Assembly (NCBI GenBank): GCA_037577475.1
Contig: CM075188.1
Location: 12,627,001 to 12,691,000, forward strand
Source of the DNA: Chaunax sp. Z400
Taxonomy: Eukaryota; Chordata; Actinopteri; Lophiiformes; Chaunacidae
Reading direction: 5' to 3'
DNA length: 64,000 bases
Shown: positions 37,801 to 51,000 of the stretch, piece after piece
Layout of the letters: each line of letters opens with the position of its first letter
Numbering within the stretch: position 1 is the first letter of the stretch
The notes under the pieces: generated by a model
Told to the model about the DNA's origin: nothing
Seen by the model: the letters and a program-made list of their open reading frames with translations, nothing else
The model's database searches: none
Made by a program: the position numbers and the translations under genes

Positions 37801-40260
37801 TCTCCCCGATGAACACCTTGAGGAGGCAGTAAATCATGAACAGTGCATTGTGGGCCTGTAATAATCCAGTTCACCACCAAGTTTAGTCGACTGCTCCTTC
37901 AGCCAAAAACAATTAATCAATATGCGTACATATCTTTTTGAGTAATTCTGCTAACAGAGACAAACCAATGCCAGCATAAAACATTTAACATTGGCAGAGG
38001 TAAAATACTAATTTCAGTGACTCATTTGAGCTTACAAAGGGATTCCTGCTCACTGTCTTAACTTGCAGAGTTGATTGATTACTTTGCAAGGTTTCAGTAC
38101 TCGACCTTCATCAGGCAAATGATTTGTGACAATGAAGAGCAACCTCGAATAGGGAGTAGTTCAATGTCCTTCTCTTATCAAATTTATGCCTTGGAATAGG
38201 AAGCCCAAATGTCAGAAAAGCACTGCACACCTTGAGCTAATAAAGCCATCCAGTCACAAGCATAAACACATTTACAAGAATACTGTACATACAATAACAG
38301 ACACCAACAATCAAATAGTAAAGGACCAGAAATCATAACTTGGATCTACAACTATCAAAAGATGCATTAAAGATGAACCCATGAAAATATAAAGTGAAGA
38401 TTGTCATCCTGTAGATAATGAATATAACAGGGCCTCACAATAACTTCATCATCAGTTCATCATTGTACAAAACTACTTAGGCAATAATTATCAAGACTCT
38501 TATCAAGTTCCTCACATTGCTATCAAAAACCACATATTTAGTTGCCTATAGAAAACAAACTTCATTCTAGAAGTGACATTAAGGATCCAACCAAACTCAT
38601 TCCTCTCCTACACACCTGCCTGGAAAATAAATGTGTCAGGTTTATATTCCTTCAGTTACTCATTTGAGACCTAACTGATCGGTCCCAATCTACGTTTCAA
38701 GTCACATCTTTGGAATTCTTTCTTCTCATTTAAATATACAGTATGTATCTCTTTCATTGGTATGAATGCCAATAAACTGTCGATTCAGTTTGATGCATTT
38801 GTAGAGTAACAAGTTTGCATTTGATGTGGGTAGTTTTGGTTTTAACTTTGTAATTATGCAAACGAAATAAAGAACTATATTAATTGGTTTCTAGATGGGT
38901 GTTTGTCTGACGGCAGTGTGCTGTCATTTCGATCTCTCCTGCTTCCGTTCTCAAAATAACAGAAAAGTGTCAAACTTTTTGTGTTTTTTTTTCCAGCCTC
39001 TCTCCCTTTGTGCTACAGCAGCTCATTTTGCTTGGTTACGTTGTTTTTCCTTTCAGCGGTTCTGATGTTGATCTGCCAGAATTTCATGTATTTGGTCCAA
39101 AAGTCCAAGATCACCTCTTTCCATCAGACCAAAGTTTGGCTGTTCGGTCTGGACTGTAGTCTGAGGAAGGTTTCAACCTGTAATTTTGGTTTGGATCACA
39201 CTGAAAAGTTCAAAACTCCAGACCAAACAAGGAAGGTGTGAAAGAGCCCCGAGAGTCTATAGCCTCACTAGCATCTCTGTCAGGCTGCTCTTAGTCACAG
39301 CAGTGCTTAGCGCCAGCATGCTTACATGCTCACAGTGACAAACACGATGATGTTTAGCAAGTATTATTTATGATCTTCACCATTTCAGTTTAACGTGGTG
39401 CTGGTTAATTTACACAATAAAGTACAGCTGAGGTGGATGGGAATGTTATTACATTTCCAGTTTCTCATCATAACACAATATTGGACAAGTTAACATTCTG
39501 ACCACCTGATGACAGCACCAAATGAAAAACCAGGGGATTTTAAGGCAATCCTTCCAATAGCTGTCGAAACATTTCACTTAAATGTCAACCTCATGGTGAA
39601 GGATTCTGGGGACCAACAGATTTCCCCAGGTTTTGTGTAAATCCATACATCAGTTGTTGAGTTGTTGTTCAGTCTAGAGCACAGTGGCCCAACTGGCACC
39701 CATTAGCATCCCTGCAACCACGCTGCTAGTGTGGCTAATTGTCACAATTACTTAAGCACACAAACACATCAAGACCCACTCCACATTTCATAAATTATGT
39801 GTGTTAAGAATAATGTCTTGCATATACTGTATCAGGTTGTGACAAAACATTGGATCAGTGCTCACTGAATGGGTTCTGTTCATTGTACTGGAAAAATGAC
39901 ACACGCACCACCATACACATTTGTACTGTAGGGCTGAGAGCAGATTCCAAATCAAACCGATTCCAAAGGATTTTGATTTCAATCATGATTACAGGTTGCT
40001 AAAAAATGTATCAGTCAATCAATCGAATGTATGCACTGCAAACACCTATTGTGTATCTACCAGGACCTGGTACATGTACACCTGTGGACATGTGAGCTGA
40101 ATGCATGCAAGTCATACTGTCTCCTTCTGCATTTGTCTTATTGTCTCATTGAGTCGTTGTGTCATCAATGACTGTAATGACCCATAATAGTGCTTGTGAT
40201 TCAACAGCAAACGTGTAACCTTAACTACGCTCAATGAGTTAGCAACCTCAAAAGAGTTTG
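37801..40260. other. Intergenic, no gene seen
   Basis: Unique-looking A+T-rich DNA apart from a transposon fragment at 39.09-39.25 kb. Confidence 0.5.
39085..39250 (+). mobile_element. DNA-transposon fragment (teleost 'ggtccggaccaaac' type)
   Basis: Repeated GGTC(C/T) and CAGACCAAA motifs, GTCTGAGGAAGGTTTCAACC and an end CCAGACCAAACAAGGAAGGT, then GTGAAAGAGCCC, follow the order of a common teleost non-autonomous element. Terminal repeats not defined. Confidence 0.5.
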
Positions 40261-40264
40261 AATA

Positions 40265-40385
40265 TCTGAAACTCCCCACCAGTCAGTTAGAACTGAAGAA
40301 GCCTCTTGGATGAGAGGTGAAAGGTCTTTGAACCCTAAACAGAAGTCTGGTTGCTTCAGATTCAACCCTCAAGGAATGGTGCACT
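40265..40385 (+). repeat. Interspersed repeat fragment (GAAGAAGCCTCTTGGATGAG type)
   Basis: AACTGAAGAAGCCTCTTGGA, TGAGAGGTGAAAGGTCTT is a phrase found in many fish retroelement tails. The family is not settled. Confidence 0.45.
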
Positions 40386-40430
40386 CACTCATCCCTAGTG
40401 CCAACCTCAACGACCCAGCAGTATTTCAAG

Positions 40431-40664
40431 TTAACCCTCTGGTGTCTGAGGTCATGCCGTCATGAACCCTGACAGTAACCTAATCCCGGCTTTTATATTC
40501 CTCATAAAATGATGTTGAGCATATCAGTGTTTGGTATCTTTTTTATCAGCACAACATCACCTGTATGACTTGACGATTACATCTTCCCTTTAAAATATTG
40601 TACTAACATACAGGACCCAGGGTTGGGGTTCATGCTGGCATGACCTCAGACCTCAGAGGGTTAA
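40431..40664. mobile_element. piggyBac-like MITE with TTAA target-site duplication
   Basis: TTAA at 40431-40434 and 40661-40664 flank a 226-bp element. The left end is CCCTCTGGTGTCTGAGGTCA. The reverse complement of the right end is CCCTCTGAGGTCTGAGGTCA, with CATGAACCC continuing in both. The inverted ends extend about 40 bp with few mismatches. TTAA duplication and CCC..GGG termini are the signature of piggyBac. No transposase inside. Its ends match a motif seen often in fish genomes. Confidence 0.85.
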
Positions 40665-40689
40665 CTATCCTTACTATCTAGGTGCACAT

Positions 40690-41250
40690 GACCAGACAGA
40701 CAGAAGACAGAGAAAAGACCTTTTTACGTAGAAATCGCACATCAGCGCCGCAACAAAGACCCTTCTGTACGATGGCGGAACAACGCCACTCCGGTGTGCG
40801 ATTTTAAATAGCGAACCAGCATTCTGCAAACAAAAGAGACGTGATGTAAGTATAACACAGCAGCGTTGGTGTCTTGTGTGATGCCTTACATAGTCATCGA
40901 GCAGCGCTCTGTAATCAATGGAATAACATGGCAAAAAAATAATTATTGACCTTCCCTGTTACATGACGACTGATCTCATCCTCCACTCAGAGGTTAAGTA
41001 GCTCCCAGGCCTGTCTCTCTCAATTTGAAGACATTTTGGATTGATTTCCTTCTTCTTTGAGTTAGCTGCTATACTGTCACTAGACGCTTTAAAGTCTCGC
41101 AGTTGGGCCACACACATAATACGTCATCACAATGTCACACCCCTGTCCTTCCTTTCTCCCTTGTGTTTATACAGATGTCTGATTCACCTCTGTTTCTACC
41201 ACTGCTGTCGTCTCAGAGGCTGAAAATCACAACCGCCCGTTAAGCCTTCA
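40690..41250. mobile_element. DNA-transposon-like repeat sharing a segment with 10.7 kb
   Basis: Directly after the piggyBac-like MITE. Positions 41019-41130 match 10703-10825. The minus strand at 40934-40850 reads IDYRALLDDYVRHHTRHQRC, a short frame that I have the impression recurs in fish repeats. CpG-richer than the surroundings. Boundaries not resolved. Confidence 0.45.
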
Positions 41251-41409
41251 TCGCGTTTATACAGCGGCAGAGCAGAGTAAAGGTGCACCGGTCCCGCCTT
41301 GATCACTCTGTGTAAAAGGTGCTACAGAGAGCAGCAAGGAGGGGCTGAGAGGGAGGAATGCACTGCATGAATCTGTACAATCTTTGAAGATTTTACCAAT
41401 CCCAAGTTA

Positions 41410-41615
41410 TACAGTGTTAATATTAAAGTAGGAAGCCACAATTAAATCAATGTATGGGAAACGATGGGAATGTTTTTCACCCATCAGTATGTGTTCTATT
41501 CGGCTATAACAAGGCTAATAAAAACAGATTTTTATTTGATTTAGGGCGAATTTTCAGGACAAACATTTCAGGATTCAGGATTCCAGAATAACCGTCTGGT
41601 CACCCTAATTCAGAT
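41410..41615. repeat. Interspersed repeat end (GTCTGGTCACCCTAA)
   Basis: The end GGATTCCAGAATAACCGTCT, GGTCACCCTAA resembles the terminal phrase of a common teleost DNA transposon (AGGGTGACCAGAC at the other strand). Left end not found. Confidence 0.4.
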
Positions 41616-44600
41616 ATATTGTATTTCTCTTGTTTCTAGACAGGTATATTGGTGTAAAATGGACTGTAAAATGTCCTCTCAAGCATTCATCTGTGTCAAA
41701 TAAAACATCTTTTGGGGCTTTATGTCTCCCTGGGTTTTCCATGTCTGCGTTGGAGCTCCTTTTGTAGCTGTATGACTGCCAAAATCAAAGCCGGGTCCTC
41801 CTTCCTACAGTCTGTCTGTCTGTTTTACTGTTTGTCCCTGGCTCTAAATCTTCTATCTCTTTTTTCTTTTACTGTTCTCCGTTGGCAAAATAAATCTAAT
41901 TGTCTGTTAAAATAACTCTTTGCACCAGCCACGACTTCACCTACAGTCATGAATACAGATTGGGAGTTGCCATGATGGAAGGTTGATAGGGAAAAATGCT
42001 AAATTTAAGAGTTAAAAGTCCAGTGTCATCTGCAGCTCTGCCTGTTTTGTGTTGATGGGTGGCGGTAGGATGGAGCTTGGCATCATAATGTGGCTCTAAA
42101 AAAATATATATTTCTGCTCCTTGCTTTCCTATCGCTCATGCATGCCGCCATTTGCATGTATATTACAGACATAGAAATGCATATGGTTGAGAGGTTTCTA
42201 AACTCCCAAACCACCATCTATCTTCTTTCTCTTTCCTTCACTCTGCTCAACATCGCCTCATCCTAATCTCAAAATCTGTGCAGAATCTTTCCAGCATCAT
42301 TTTGTCTGATGTCTTTTGCCCCTTTTTGTCCGAAATATATTAACAAACTCCTCTTCTCCTCCTTGTCTTTTGTTCTTTTAAATTTTCTTTTTCACTCTTC
42401 TAGTCCAGCTTTTATTGTGAGCCCTGTCCTTTTTTATAGCAGTCTAGAAAGCGTGACATTTATATGAACTGCTCTTGGAGTTTCTCTTCCCTATTGTCTC
42501 TCAGTGGAGCTGCAGAACCTTCAGTGCACACATGGACAGACACAAGGTCAGCTCTTGCCCTCTGTCACCATTCATAATTCTCATATCAGCCAGCAATGAA
42601 ACTTCATATCTTCATATCAGCCTTTTAATAACGCAGGAAATTACTGCTCTAGGTACCCACAATGAATATTCTGGATCTAAACAGTAGTCATTAAACTAGA
42701 AGAAATAAAAGGGAGGGGAAATATCTCTTTGACTATTGTTTTATAAAAAAAACATTAAAGCTGTCATTTACTAGAGACAGTGATGTTCATTTTCTCAAGG
42801 TTCATTTTGTCTACAGCTAAAATGTCTTTGTGTGTCCCTCGCTTTCTCACATGTACCCATACAGACATAAACACACTCTCACATGTGCAGCACTGTTATG
42901 ATGAGTCTATTGGAGCCTCTAATGACCACAAAACATTTGCCTTCCAACTGTGACGACTTCCCCTGAGAACAACCTGGAAACTGAACCTGTGTGTGTGTGT
43001 GTGCCTGTCCTGGGCACATTTGCAAATGCTTACATTAAAGGATACAGGTCCTGACTGATATGTTTAAAGACACACCAGCTTCTCTGATTACCGTCTCCAT
43101 AGCCAGCCATAAATAATGAGATTTAGCTCAATTAGGATCCTCTCGAGGTGTAAAACAAGTGGAGAGGCTACATCTAGCCTCCAGTAATCCACACAGCTCC
43201 TGGCCGGCCTGCTAGTGGATTACAACCCCCGGGTCACTGTTTATCCTTTGCGTAAACTAGCTGCTGTGTGCAGAGCTCGGGCTGCAGAACAGAGCCAAGC
43301 AGAGCAGACACTTCCTAGCCCGATAGCATCTGATCTCTCAGCTACTTGACGAACAACAGGACACTCCGGCTTCCACCTTCCCCCAGCAGCAGTGCCATCA
43401 CCACCAATGCTCCATCCATCTTCCAGCTCTTACTCTGGATCTCTATCTCTACTGCTCAGACATCTGGCCTGGAAGGGCAATTCAATCTCGGTCATATCTG
43501 CTGAGAAATGGTGATGCTGCCGCTGCCTTATATGGTGGGTGGTGGGCCACGGACCACATGTGTAACACCACACATGAAAGTCTCACACATGGTGAAAGAG
43601 AAATCCTGAAAGACCAAGTGAATTGCGGTAAATGCACCGCTTTAGATTTTTGATCATCTGATATTCGCCAGTTTAATGTGAGAAAATGACGTGTACTGAT
43701 CTTGAATTCTTTTGGATTAGAGTCATAATCCCTGTCTCATCTTTGGAGTTTACACTCACAAACTCAGAATCAGTGGGAGTTACGCTGAACAAACTTTACA
43801 ATAACACAAAGATGGTTTAGCAGGCTGCGCATTTCCAAACAATACATAGTTTGTCAAATTTGAGTAAGGATTCAACTGAATGCCATCCCAAATATGGCAA
43901 CAATCTGCACATGTACCACATTTGAGCTTCTGCTCTTTATAGTTGTGACTGCTCCAACTGATCCAAGCTTTAAACGGAAGGTGAGACTTTTTTCTGCAGA
44001 TTGGTGTAAACTCTCCAGAAAGTTTAAAGCCAATTATAAGTGCCAGTTTTTTAGGGAATAATCAGCCTATGTATTGCCATTATTTTCACAGCAGTGTAAA
44101 CTAATTTTACACCCAGTAATGCTCTTCAAAGTTCAAGTCATCGGTGTTTGTTCTGCATTTTACAAGTCAGCTAAGTGCACCAGGATGAGCAGCATTACTC
44201 TATGTATATAAAATCCTTGTATTCAGGCAACAAAGGTAATGTAATAAACAAGAGTATCAGATGACGTCGGAGAATGCCACAATGATTACAGAGCTGCAAA
44301 GACAGTTAACTTTTTAAGATGACACCCACTGAATCTTCATTTACTTACACAAATCGCTTCCAGGTCAGAGCATCACTCTTTTCAGAATGACTGATAACTG
44401 CAAACCTTTGCAGGTAAAAAAAGGCTGCAAACTTCACCTTGGATGTTTGAGCACACCTCAAGCAATATGTGACAAAAACTTTAGGATTGCAAGGGGAATG
44501 GAATGTTTCCAAGAGAGGTGTGGCCTGTCTGTCGGTCTTTTGGGCTTCCATTTTATGGCGTGTTGGTGAGGCCGACACAGATATGGTTTCACTCCCCTTG

Positions 44601-45465
44601 GCAGAGCCATGCAGGGCCCCGCTGCTGACAGCAGGTTTTATTTGATGTGGACGTCCCGTGTTGGGTTTCAGAGCTGGCTTCAACATATGATCTCCATTAT
44701 GACCAGAGGAGGAACGTATGCTGGTGGATGACTGGTGACTCTGGGCAGACAGGAGAGGAGGTGGTGGGGTGGGGGGTGGAAGAAGAGATGGAGGAAGGCC
44801 AACAGATGGAGAATGGCGAGGAGGGGAGGGAGAAATGTAGAAGTAGAGACAAATGGATCATGTGAACGAGACAAGAGGAGAAGATGAAATGACTGAAATC
44901 AAAAACACAAAGATGTGTTGGAAAAAGAGATAAAAGCGAATGGGATTTGTTGTAAATGCAAACCGGTTTAATAGTAGTCAGGCCCTGACAAAATTAAGGC
45001 CGTGTCACACAACACACATACCAGCACTTAAGCACATTATTCCTCACAACAAACTCCTCCTGAAATTATGACTTGATTTTTCCACAGAGAATTTGCTGTT
45101 TCATTTTTTTTTCTTTGTTAGTGATTTGGTTTGATTTCACAATCTTATATTTACCATACAACAGATGTTACAGGTTTATATCTTCCCACGTGGACATATA
45201 ACATCATATAGCATCTGCTTGTACGTGAAAGTCAAAGCTTTTAATGCTGTTGGTGCAGTTGTAAGATGCTGTTGGTGCAGTTGTAAGATGTTTTTGCTGG
45301 AGTTGGTTTGTCTGTCTGTCAGCAGGATTACTATAAAAAAAAAGCTCTGAATGGATTTGGATGAATTTGTTTTAGAGAGGTAAGGTATGGCCCGAGGAAC
45401 AATCCATCAGATTTCATGATTTGCTACCTGCTCAAAGTGTTCATTTGGGAAGAAGAGTGAAGAAG
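41616..45465. other. Intergenic, no gene seen
   Basis: No transposon or coding signal that I can support. A 113-codon minus frame at 44345-44686 is unrecognised. Confidence 0.45.
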
Positions 45466-45469
45466 AGCT

Positions 45470-45670
45470 GCACTTGCAGATCTCCTCCTAATGGAGGGCA
45501 ACACTCTCCAGTGGAGGTGAGCTCCATTACAGATTTGTTTAGAAAAGGCAGGTGTACCACAGGGAGATTGAAGGAAGGCCACAAATGACATTAAGAAGTG
45601 TTGAGGTTTGTGATGTCTGAGTGATGTCTAGTTTTGTAGATGTTATGGGCCTAACTATTTTTAAAAACAA
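45470..45670 (-). repeat. Inverted dispersed repeat, arm 2 (partner at 37590-37800)
   Basis: The reverse complement aligns with 37590-37800 (see that entry). The two copies lie about 7.7 kb apart in opposite orientation. Confidence 0.8.
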
Positions 45671-47925
45671 CCATCATTCCACTTCAAATTATTTTACACA
45701 ATTACTGAATTTTCTCAGTTTTATGAAGTCATTTAGTCCATTAAGCTGAAGATCCAAACATAGAATCCATTATAGTAATAGAAACATTTGAGAACAGCTT
45801 AGCTTAGTGAAAATAAATTTATGTTCTCAGTAAAAAATAATTAAACTCAAACAATTTCTAGGATTTCAGGTGAGTCATCTTTTTAATTTCCAGTACTCCA
45901 ACAAACAGCTCGAGTGAAGCAGGATAAAGCAGCACAGTTTTAAAGCATAAGTCTTTACATTTTATAAAACTTTATCTATGACACACACCAGACCTATACT
46001 TAATTGAAAATCTACAGTCTATTTACAAACTTCATGAAACACTTACAGCATTAGTTTCTCAGTACTACCTTGCATAGAGAAATGAAATGAAAACAAATAC
46101 TATCTCAGGATACACATTGCTAATCTCATACAACATGTATTATGCTTTATGAAACTTAATTATATATTGATACAATACATGGAAGTTACTTAATTCATGG
46201 CCTATAAGTTCAGTCCTTTAACATCATGAAATATGTTCAACGTATAGATTCAATTTGTAAGGTGACGTTTGTTTAAATAAGAAAAAATTGTTAGACAGAA
46301 AATCTAATATAGCACCTGCTGTGAAAGGGTAAAAAGATAGGTGACTTAAATATGGTAAGCAAGGATGTCTAATATCCCAGATTTTATAATTATTTATATG
46401 AAATGAAAGACCGCCATAAATCTCATTATTGTCAAATTCTAACTAAGTGGCGTGAAAACTGACACAAATGGAGCCTGTGATGGAAGTAACCAAACAGTAT
46501 CATTATCAGTGATGCTGGCAATCAACAATTAGCTATCAAACCTCACACAGATGTTTTGCATGACCTTGCATGATGTTTTATTCAAACACCACAAGATTAA
46601 TTTCACTTACTATGTGTGTATTTCACTTTGTAATAGGCTGTAAATATGACAGCAACATAGAACAGCCTTGCAAATGTAATTCTTTAATGATGGGAGAAAG
46701 TTGCATATGGTATATAGCCTCCCATCTTCCCTTGTGTTGATAATAACTAGGCCTAACTTTTGCACAAATGTGTTTAATAATTTGATGGAGGAGGGGGAAA
46801 ATCATATTTATTGGATTTAACTGTTTTGGGGGCTCAAATTGAGCTTGCACACGATTCTATAATTCCTTCTTATCGGCCAGAGGCTTTAGTTATTTACTTT
46901 AAAATGGACTAATTTCTTATTCCAGCGGAGGGGGGACCAGCCGCTGACTTGAACAGCTGCTTCATGACCCAAAAAACTGTCAGTCTTTCCCTGGAATAAA
47001 TTGTGGAATGTTCCATTTTGCGGCGCGGGGTGGTGGAATCTGTGAGATACCACGAATCCTTCATAAATTGAGTTGTCTGTCCTTTGCAGTAAGATAAACA
47101 CACTCATAAAAATATTTCAAAATACTTGGTCCCACTCGTGTGACATTCAATGAGGATTTGACGCGCAGTGGACACGCTGTTTTCTACCGCTCACCCCCGT
47201 CTGTAAGAGCAGAGATTCGTGTAGGCTCATAGTAGAATCAATTCACAGAGAGGGCAGCTTGAAACCGTCCGCTCATGCCTAGTTTGGAGAGAGTGGCGTG
47301 TCGGCGGCTTGGAGTTTAATAGTCCGGGTAGCATCCGTGCTGTATGTACATGTCTGTTTCCCCATGTGTACGTGCATGGCTGTTACGGCCGTAAAAGACC
47401 GAGACACAGAAAGAGAGATGGAAGGAGAGAAAATCTGTGCTCGGAAGCTTGATTTTGATTGTTAAACCGCTTATTGAATATTTCTTGAGGCGCAGTGGAG
47501 TTGACAGGATGTCGTCAGTAAAGTTAGTGCTCCAACAAAGTCCGGTCTGGTGGATGTTTCCCTCTGTCAGTGTGAAACAAAGTTAGTGACACAGAACACG
47601 TTTCCTCCCCGACCAAACTTTCTAACATGACAAAGCAGATCTGACACAATGATATTTATTTTGACACTAGTCACACACAGTTGGCATGAGTCAGATGGCT
47701 GCAAAGTTGTCAGGTTTCATGCATAGGTACCTCTGTTATTTGTCCATATGCACAAAGAAACATGGGTGAAAAACTCAGGTCCACATCAGACCAGGTCCAT
47801 CAGCGCTTCATCTTCAAGACTGATCAAATTAGGAAGACAGATAACCATTCCTATCAACCAAAAATAATGTTTTAAAGAAATGCATGTTCAGAATAGTGGT
47901 GAGTTCAGTATTAAATGTGAAAATT
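45671..47925. other. Intergenic; CpG-richer patch at 46.9-47.6 kb
   Basis: A+T-rich to 46.9 kb. From 46.92 to 47.6 kb there is a locally higher density of CpG (GCGGCGCGGGG, ACGCGCAGTGGACACGC, TCGGCGG, ACGGCCGTAA). No recognised exon. Confidence 0.4.
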
Positions 47926-48060
47926 AGATTAGATTAGATATAGATTCAACTTTATTGTCATTAGCTCAGGTACTAAGGCAACGGAATGCAGTTTGGCATC
48001 TAACCAGAAGTGCAGAAGCAGTAAAGTGCAAATACATATCTGTAGAATAAATGTTACTTA
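47926..48060 (+). repeat. LINE 3'-end-like repeat fragment
   Basis: AGATTCAACTTTATTGTCAT, then CAACGGAATGCAGTTTGGCA, TCTAACCAGAAGTGCAGAAG, CAGTAAAGTGCAAATA is a frequent teleost retroelement tail phrase. Confidence 0.55.
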
Positions 48061-51000
48061 AACTATAACAAAAACTCATTTTAACATTCATATTTTTTAA
48101 AGGGCAATTCACACAACGCCATTGAAGCCATTTCTTCCAGCTTTGTTAAGCTTCTCATCTCCAGGTCACTTTCTTTGCTCAGGGTGTACGGATCAAGGAT
48201 ACATTACATTTTCATCATTTTCTCTAAGTGTAATCTCTGAGATGAATTATTCACAAATATACACTACAATAGACTGTCCAATCAATCCCCTTGATGAACT
48301 CTCCCTCCCTTAACTGTCTCTGTTATTCCTCTCTCATTATTCTGTTCATTTCCATAGTCAGTCACACACACACATACACATGCTGGTCTGTGTGTATTCG
48401 CCTGTTTGTGTGTGTGTGTAGTGGTGGTGGCTTGTTTAATGCACTGCAGGTTGGCTCCTGCAGCAGGTCTGGCCAGATAAGAGCAGCACACAGCTTTCTG
48501 CTGGGAGGAGGGAGGGAGGGAGGGAGAGAGGAACATTGCCTCTCCATACAAACCATTAAATTCTAATAATGGGGCCACCAGCACTCAAACCTGGATCCAT
48601 AGCGCCCCCTCTGGGTGATTGACTGAGTGATGGCCGAAGTGATGGGGGGTCCTTGTGTTGTGGTTGTGCTGTGTTTGTGCACCCCACTGCTGAGTGAGGC
48701 GCTCGTGCTAATTATTTGGGGTTGATTAGTCAAAAGATGGAACAAACCGTTTCACTTTGCAGTGTAGCAAGGATGAAAGATGAGGAGGATGGAGAAGATC
48801 ATGAAGAGATTTCACATGATGGATGTTTACAGGCTCATTTTTTTTTTTTTTTTTGCCTCGGCGTATGTAAAAACATAATTTTCTCCACTACAATTATATT
48901 CCTGAAATTATTTAAAACCATCATCCATCAGGATCCCCCACCATGGGTGCGATTTCATCGGAGAAAGACAAAAGCCTAACTGATTTGATAATGATCGAGG
49001 GACACAGCTATGATCCCATGTGCCTGGGCCATCTTGCAGAAAGAAAATGAGTATTTATCAACGCTATTCTCATAACTACCAACATAAAGACAAGGATGAA
49101 ATACTCATATCGCGGCCTATGATATGTTTGTCATACTGTAGAAAACTAACCTAAAGTTTTAACACTTGGTGAAGTGGAATCATTTAGTGACCTCATATCA
49201 ATTAATACATAATCATAAAGGAAATATTTTGTGTTCTACTTCACGGAGCTGTGACTTACCTATCACTTGCATTAATATATATCAAATAGAAAAATTCAAA
49301 CAACCAGAGTTTATGAGGATTGTCAATAACATTGTCAAATGACAAAATTCGTTTGAAGTAAAGAGTTATTACTTAATTATTATTGAGTTAATAACTATGG
49401 AGATTAATGACTGTCTCACCCTATATTGCTGAGAGTCCTAGCAGACACATTAGAGAAGTAAGAGAGCATCTATGATCTGATGACGTCAGTAGTAGAGTGG
49501 TATCACTACTGGCTCAGATGTTTGACTCTAGTCCAAATGCATTAGAGGCAACTTGTGCACCAAACATATGGTGGTCTGAGTAATTGAATGGCCACCGACA
49601 TGCAATGGTAAAATTAAAATAAATAGATAAAGTCCCAAAATATCATGTCATGTGAGACAAATCCCCCACACATGAGCCCAAGTTCAACTTTTAATCATGG
49701 AAATAAAAAAATAGAAATGTCAATAACAAAACCTCATATATGACTGAGGTGTGTACAAAGTTTCATGAAAAAATATTGAACAGTGTTTGAGTTATGCTCC
49801 AGAAACAAAATGTGATGGATGAACCCCTTTTCTGTATCCCCCTTTACTTCTTCTGTGGGGGATAATAAACATGTTTTGGTGGTTTGTCTAATATTTAAAA
49901 CAGGTTTGTATTGGGACAATTTTGGACTAGTCTGACAGTACTGATGGCTGAAAATGTGGTTAAAAACCCTGCTTAGTGCCAAAGGATCCCTTACAGTCCA
50001 TTCAAATTGGTTGAAATTAGGATTAAACACAGATTTTCCTTGATGGTCCTCCACACGCAGTGTCTGAAATGCTTTCATCAGATCATAAATGTCAAAGTCA
50101 TGAGAGTGAGGCAGCAAGGACCATAAAATCTCAGATTGTTTCCCTGCATCAATGGAGAAAAGCTGATCGTGGTAGACAGAGAAAGAGGGACCATTTGCAA
50201 CATGTCAGCATGAACCATTCCTACTCTTTTTTATTTCCAGCACTTCCACCTACACCATCTCGTCCGCACACAAATGTGGGATTTATTTGTAGCCACATCA
50301 GTTAGAGACACAGACACACAAGGACCTTTATCTTCCTCTCTCTCCATCTCTCTCCATCCAGTCTGTTATCAATGGGAGCCCAGCTGCTGCCAAATTCATT
50401 CACTGCACACAGAGCGAAGGTCGGTCCGGTCAAGTTAGTCAAGTGGCTCTACAGTAGGCAATTTTTCTCTCTTTACCCAAAGTGTCTGAATGTATGGCAG
50501 ACAAATCAGAGCTCTGATTCAGTCTGTGAAAGCTCCTGTGGGATGGTTGAAAAGGAAGCCACAGATTTACACCCTCCGTCCTGTACAAGAAAACGGCAAA
50601 AAGTCTTGGTCTGAACAGTTTGATCTCAATCCTGGTTGTCCAGAGAGCATGAATTTCTTAATGTGTCGTCACCTGTTGACACACACTCCAGGGTTAATGG
50701 AGCGCATCAGTGCTGCCTTCACATACAGTGACCCGCAGCCACACCCGTTCCACGCTGCACTTTAAATATTTCTTGCCAACACATCACTGGGTAACGCAAT
50801 GTAATGTAACACCTGCTTGTGCAGACGCTTCTTCTCATTCATTATGTATCACAGCTGACAGCAAGGACGGATGTTTTGATATTTGTGTCTTTCACACAGC
50901 CAGCCAGGATGTTATGCTAATTGGACACATGCACTGGTGTGCTGCCCCCGTCGTGTGGTGTTTGATTATGTATTTGTGTCTGTCCTGTTATTGATGCACT

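Noticed and set aside
49734..50117. 127-codon minus frame
   Set aside because: No motif recognised; the left part resembles a repeat phrase (GTACAAAGTTTCATGA) common in fish intergenic DNA.
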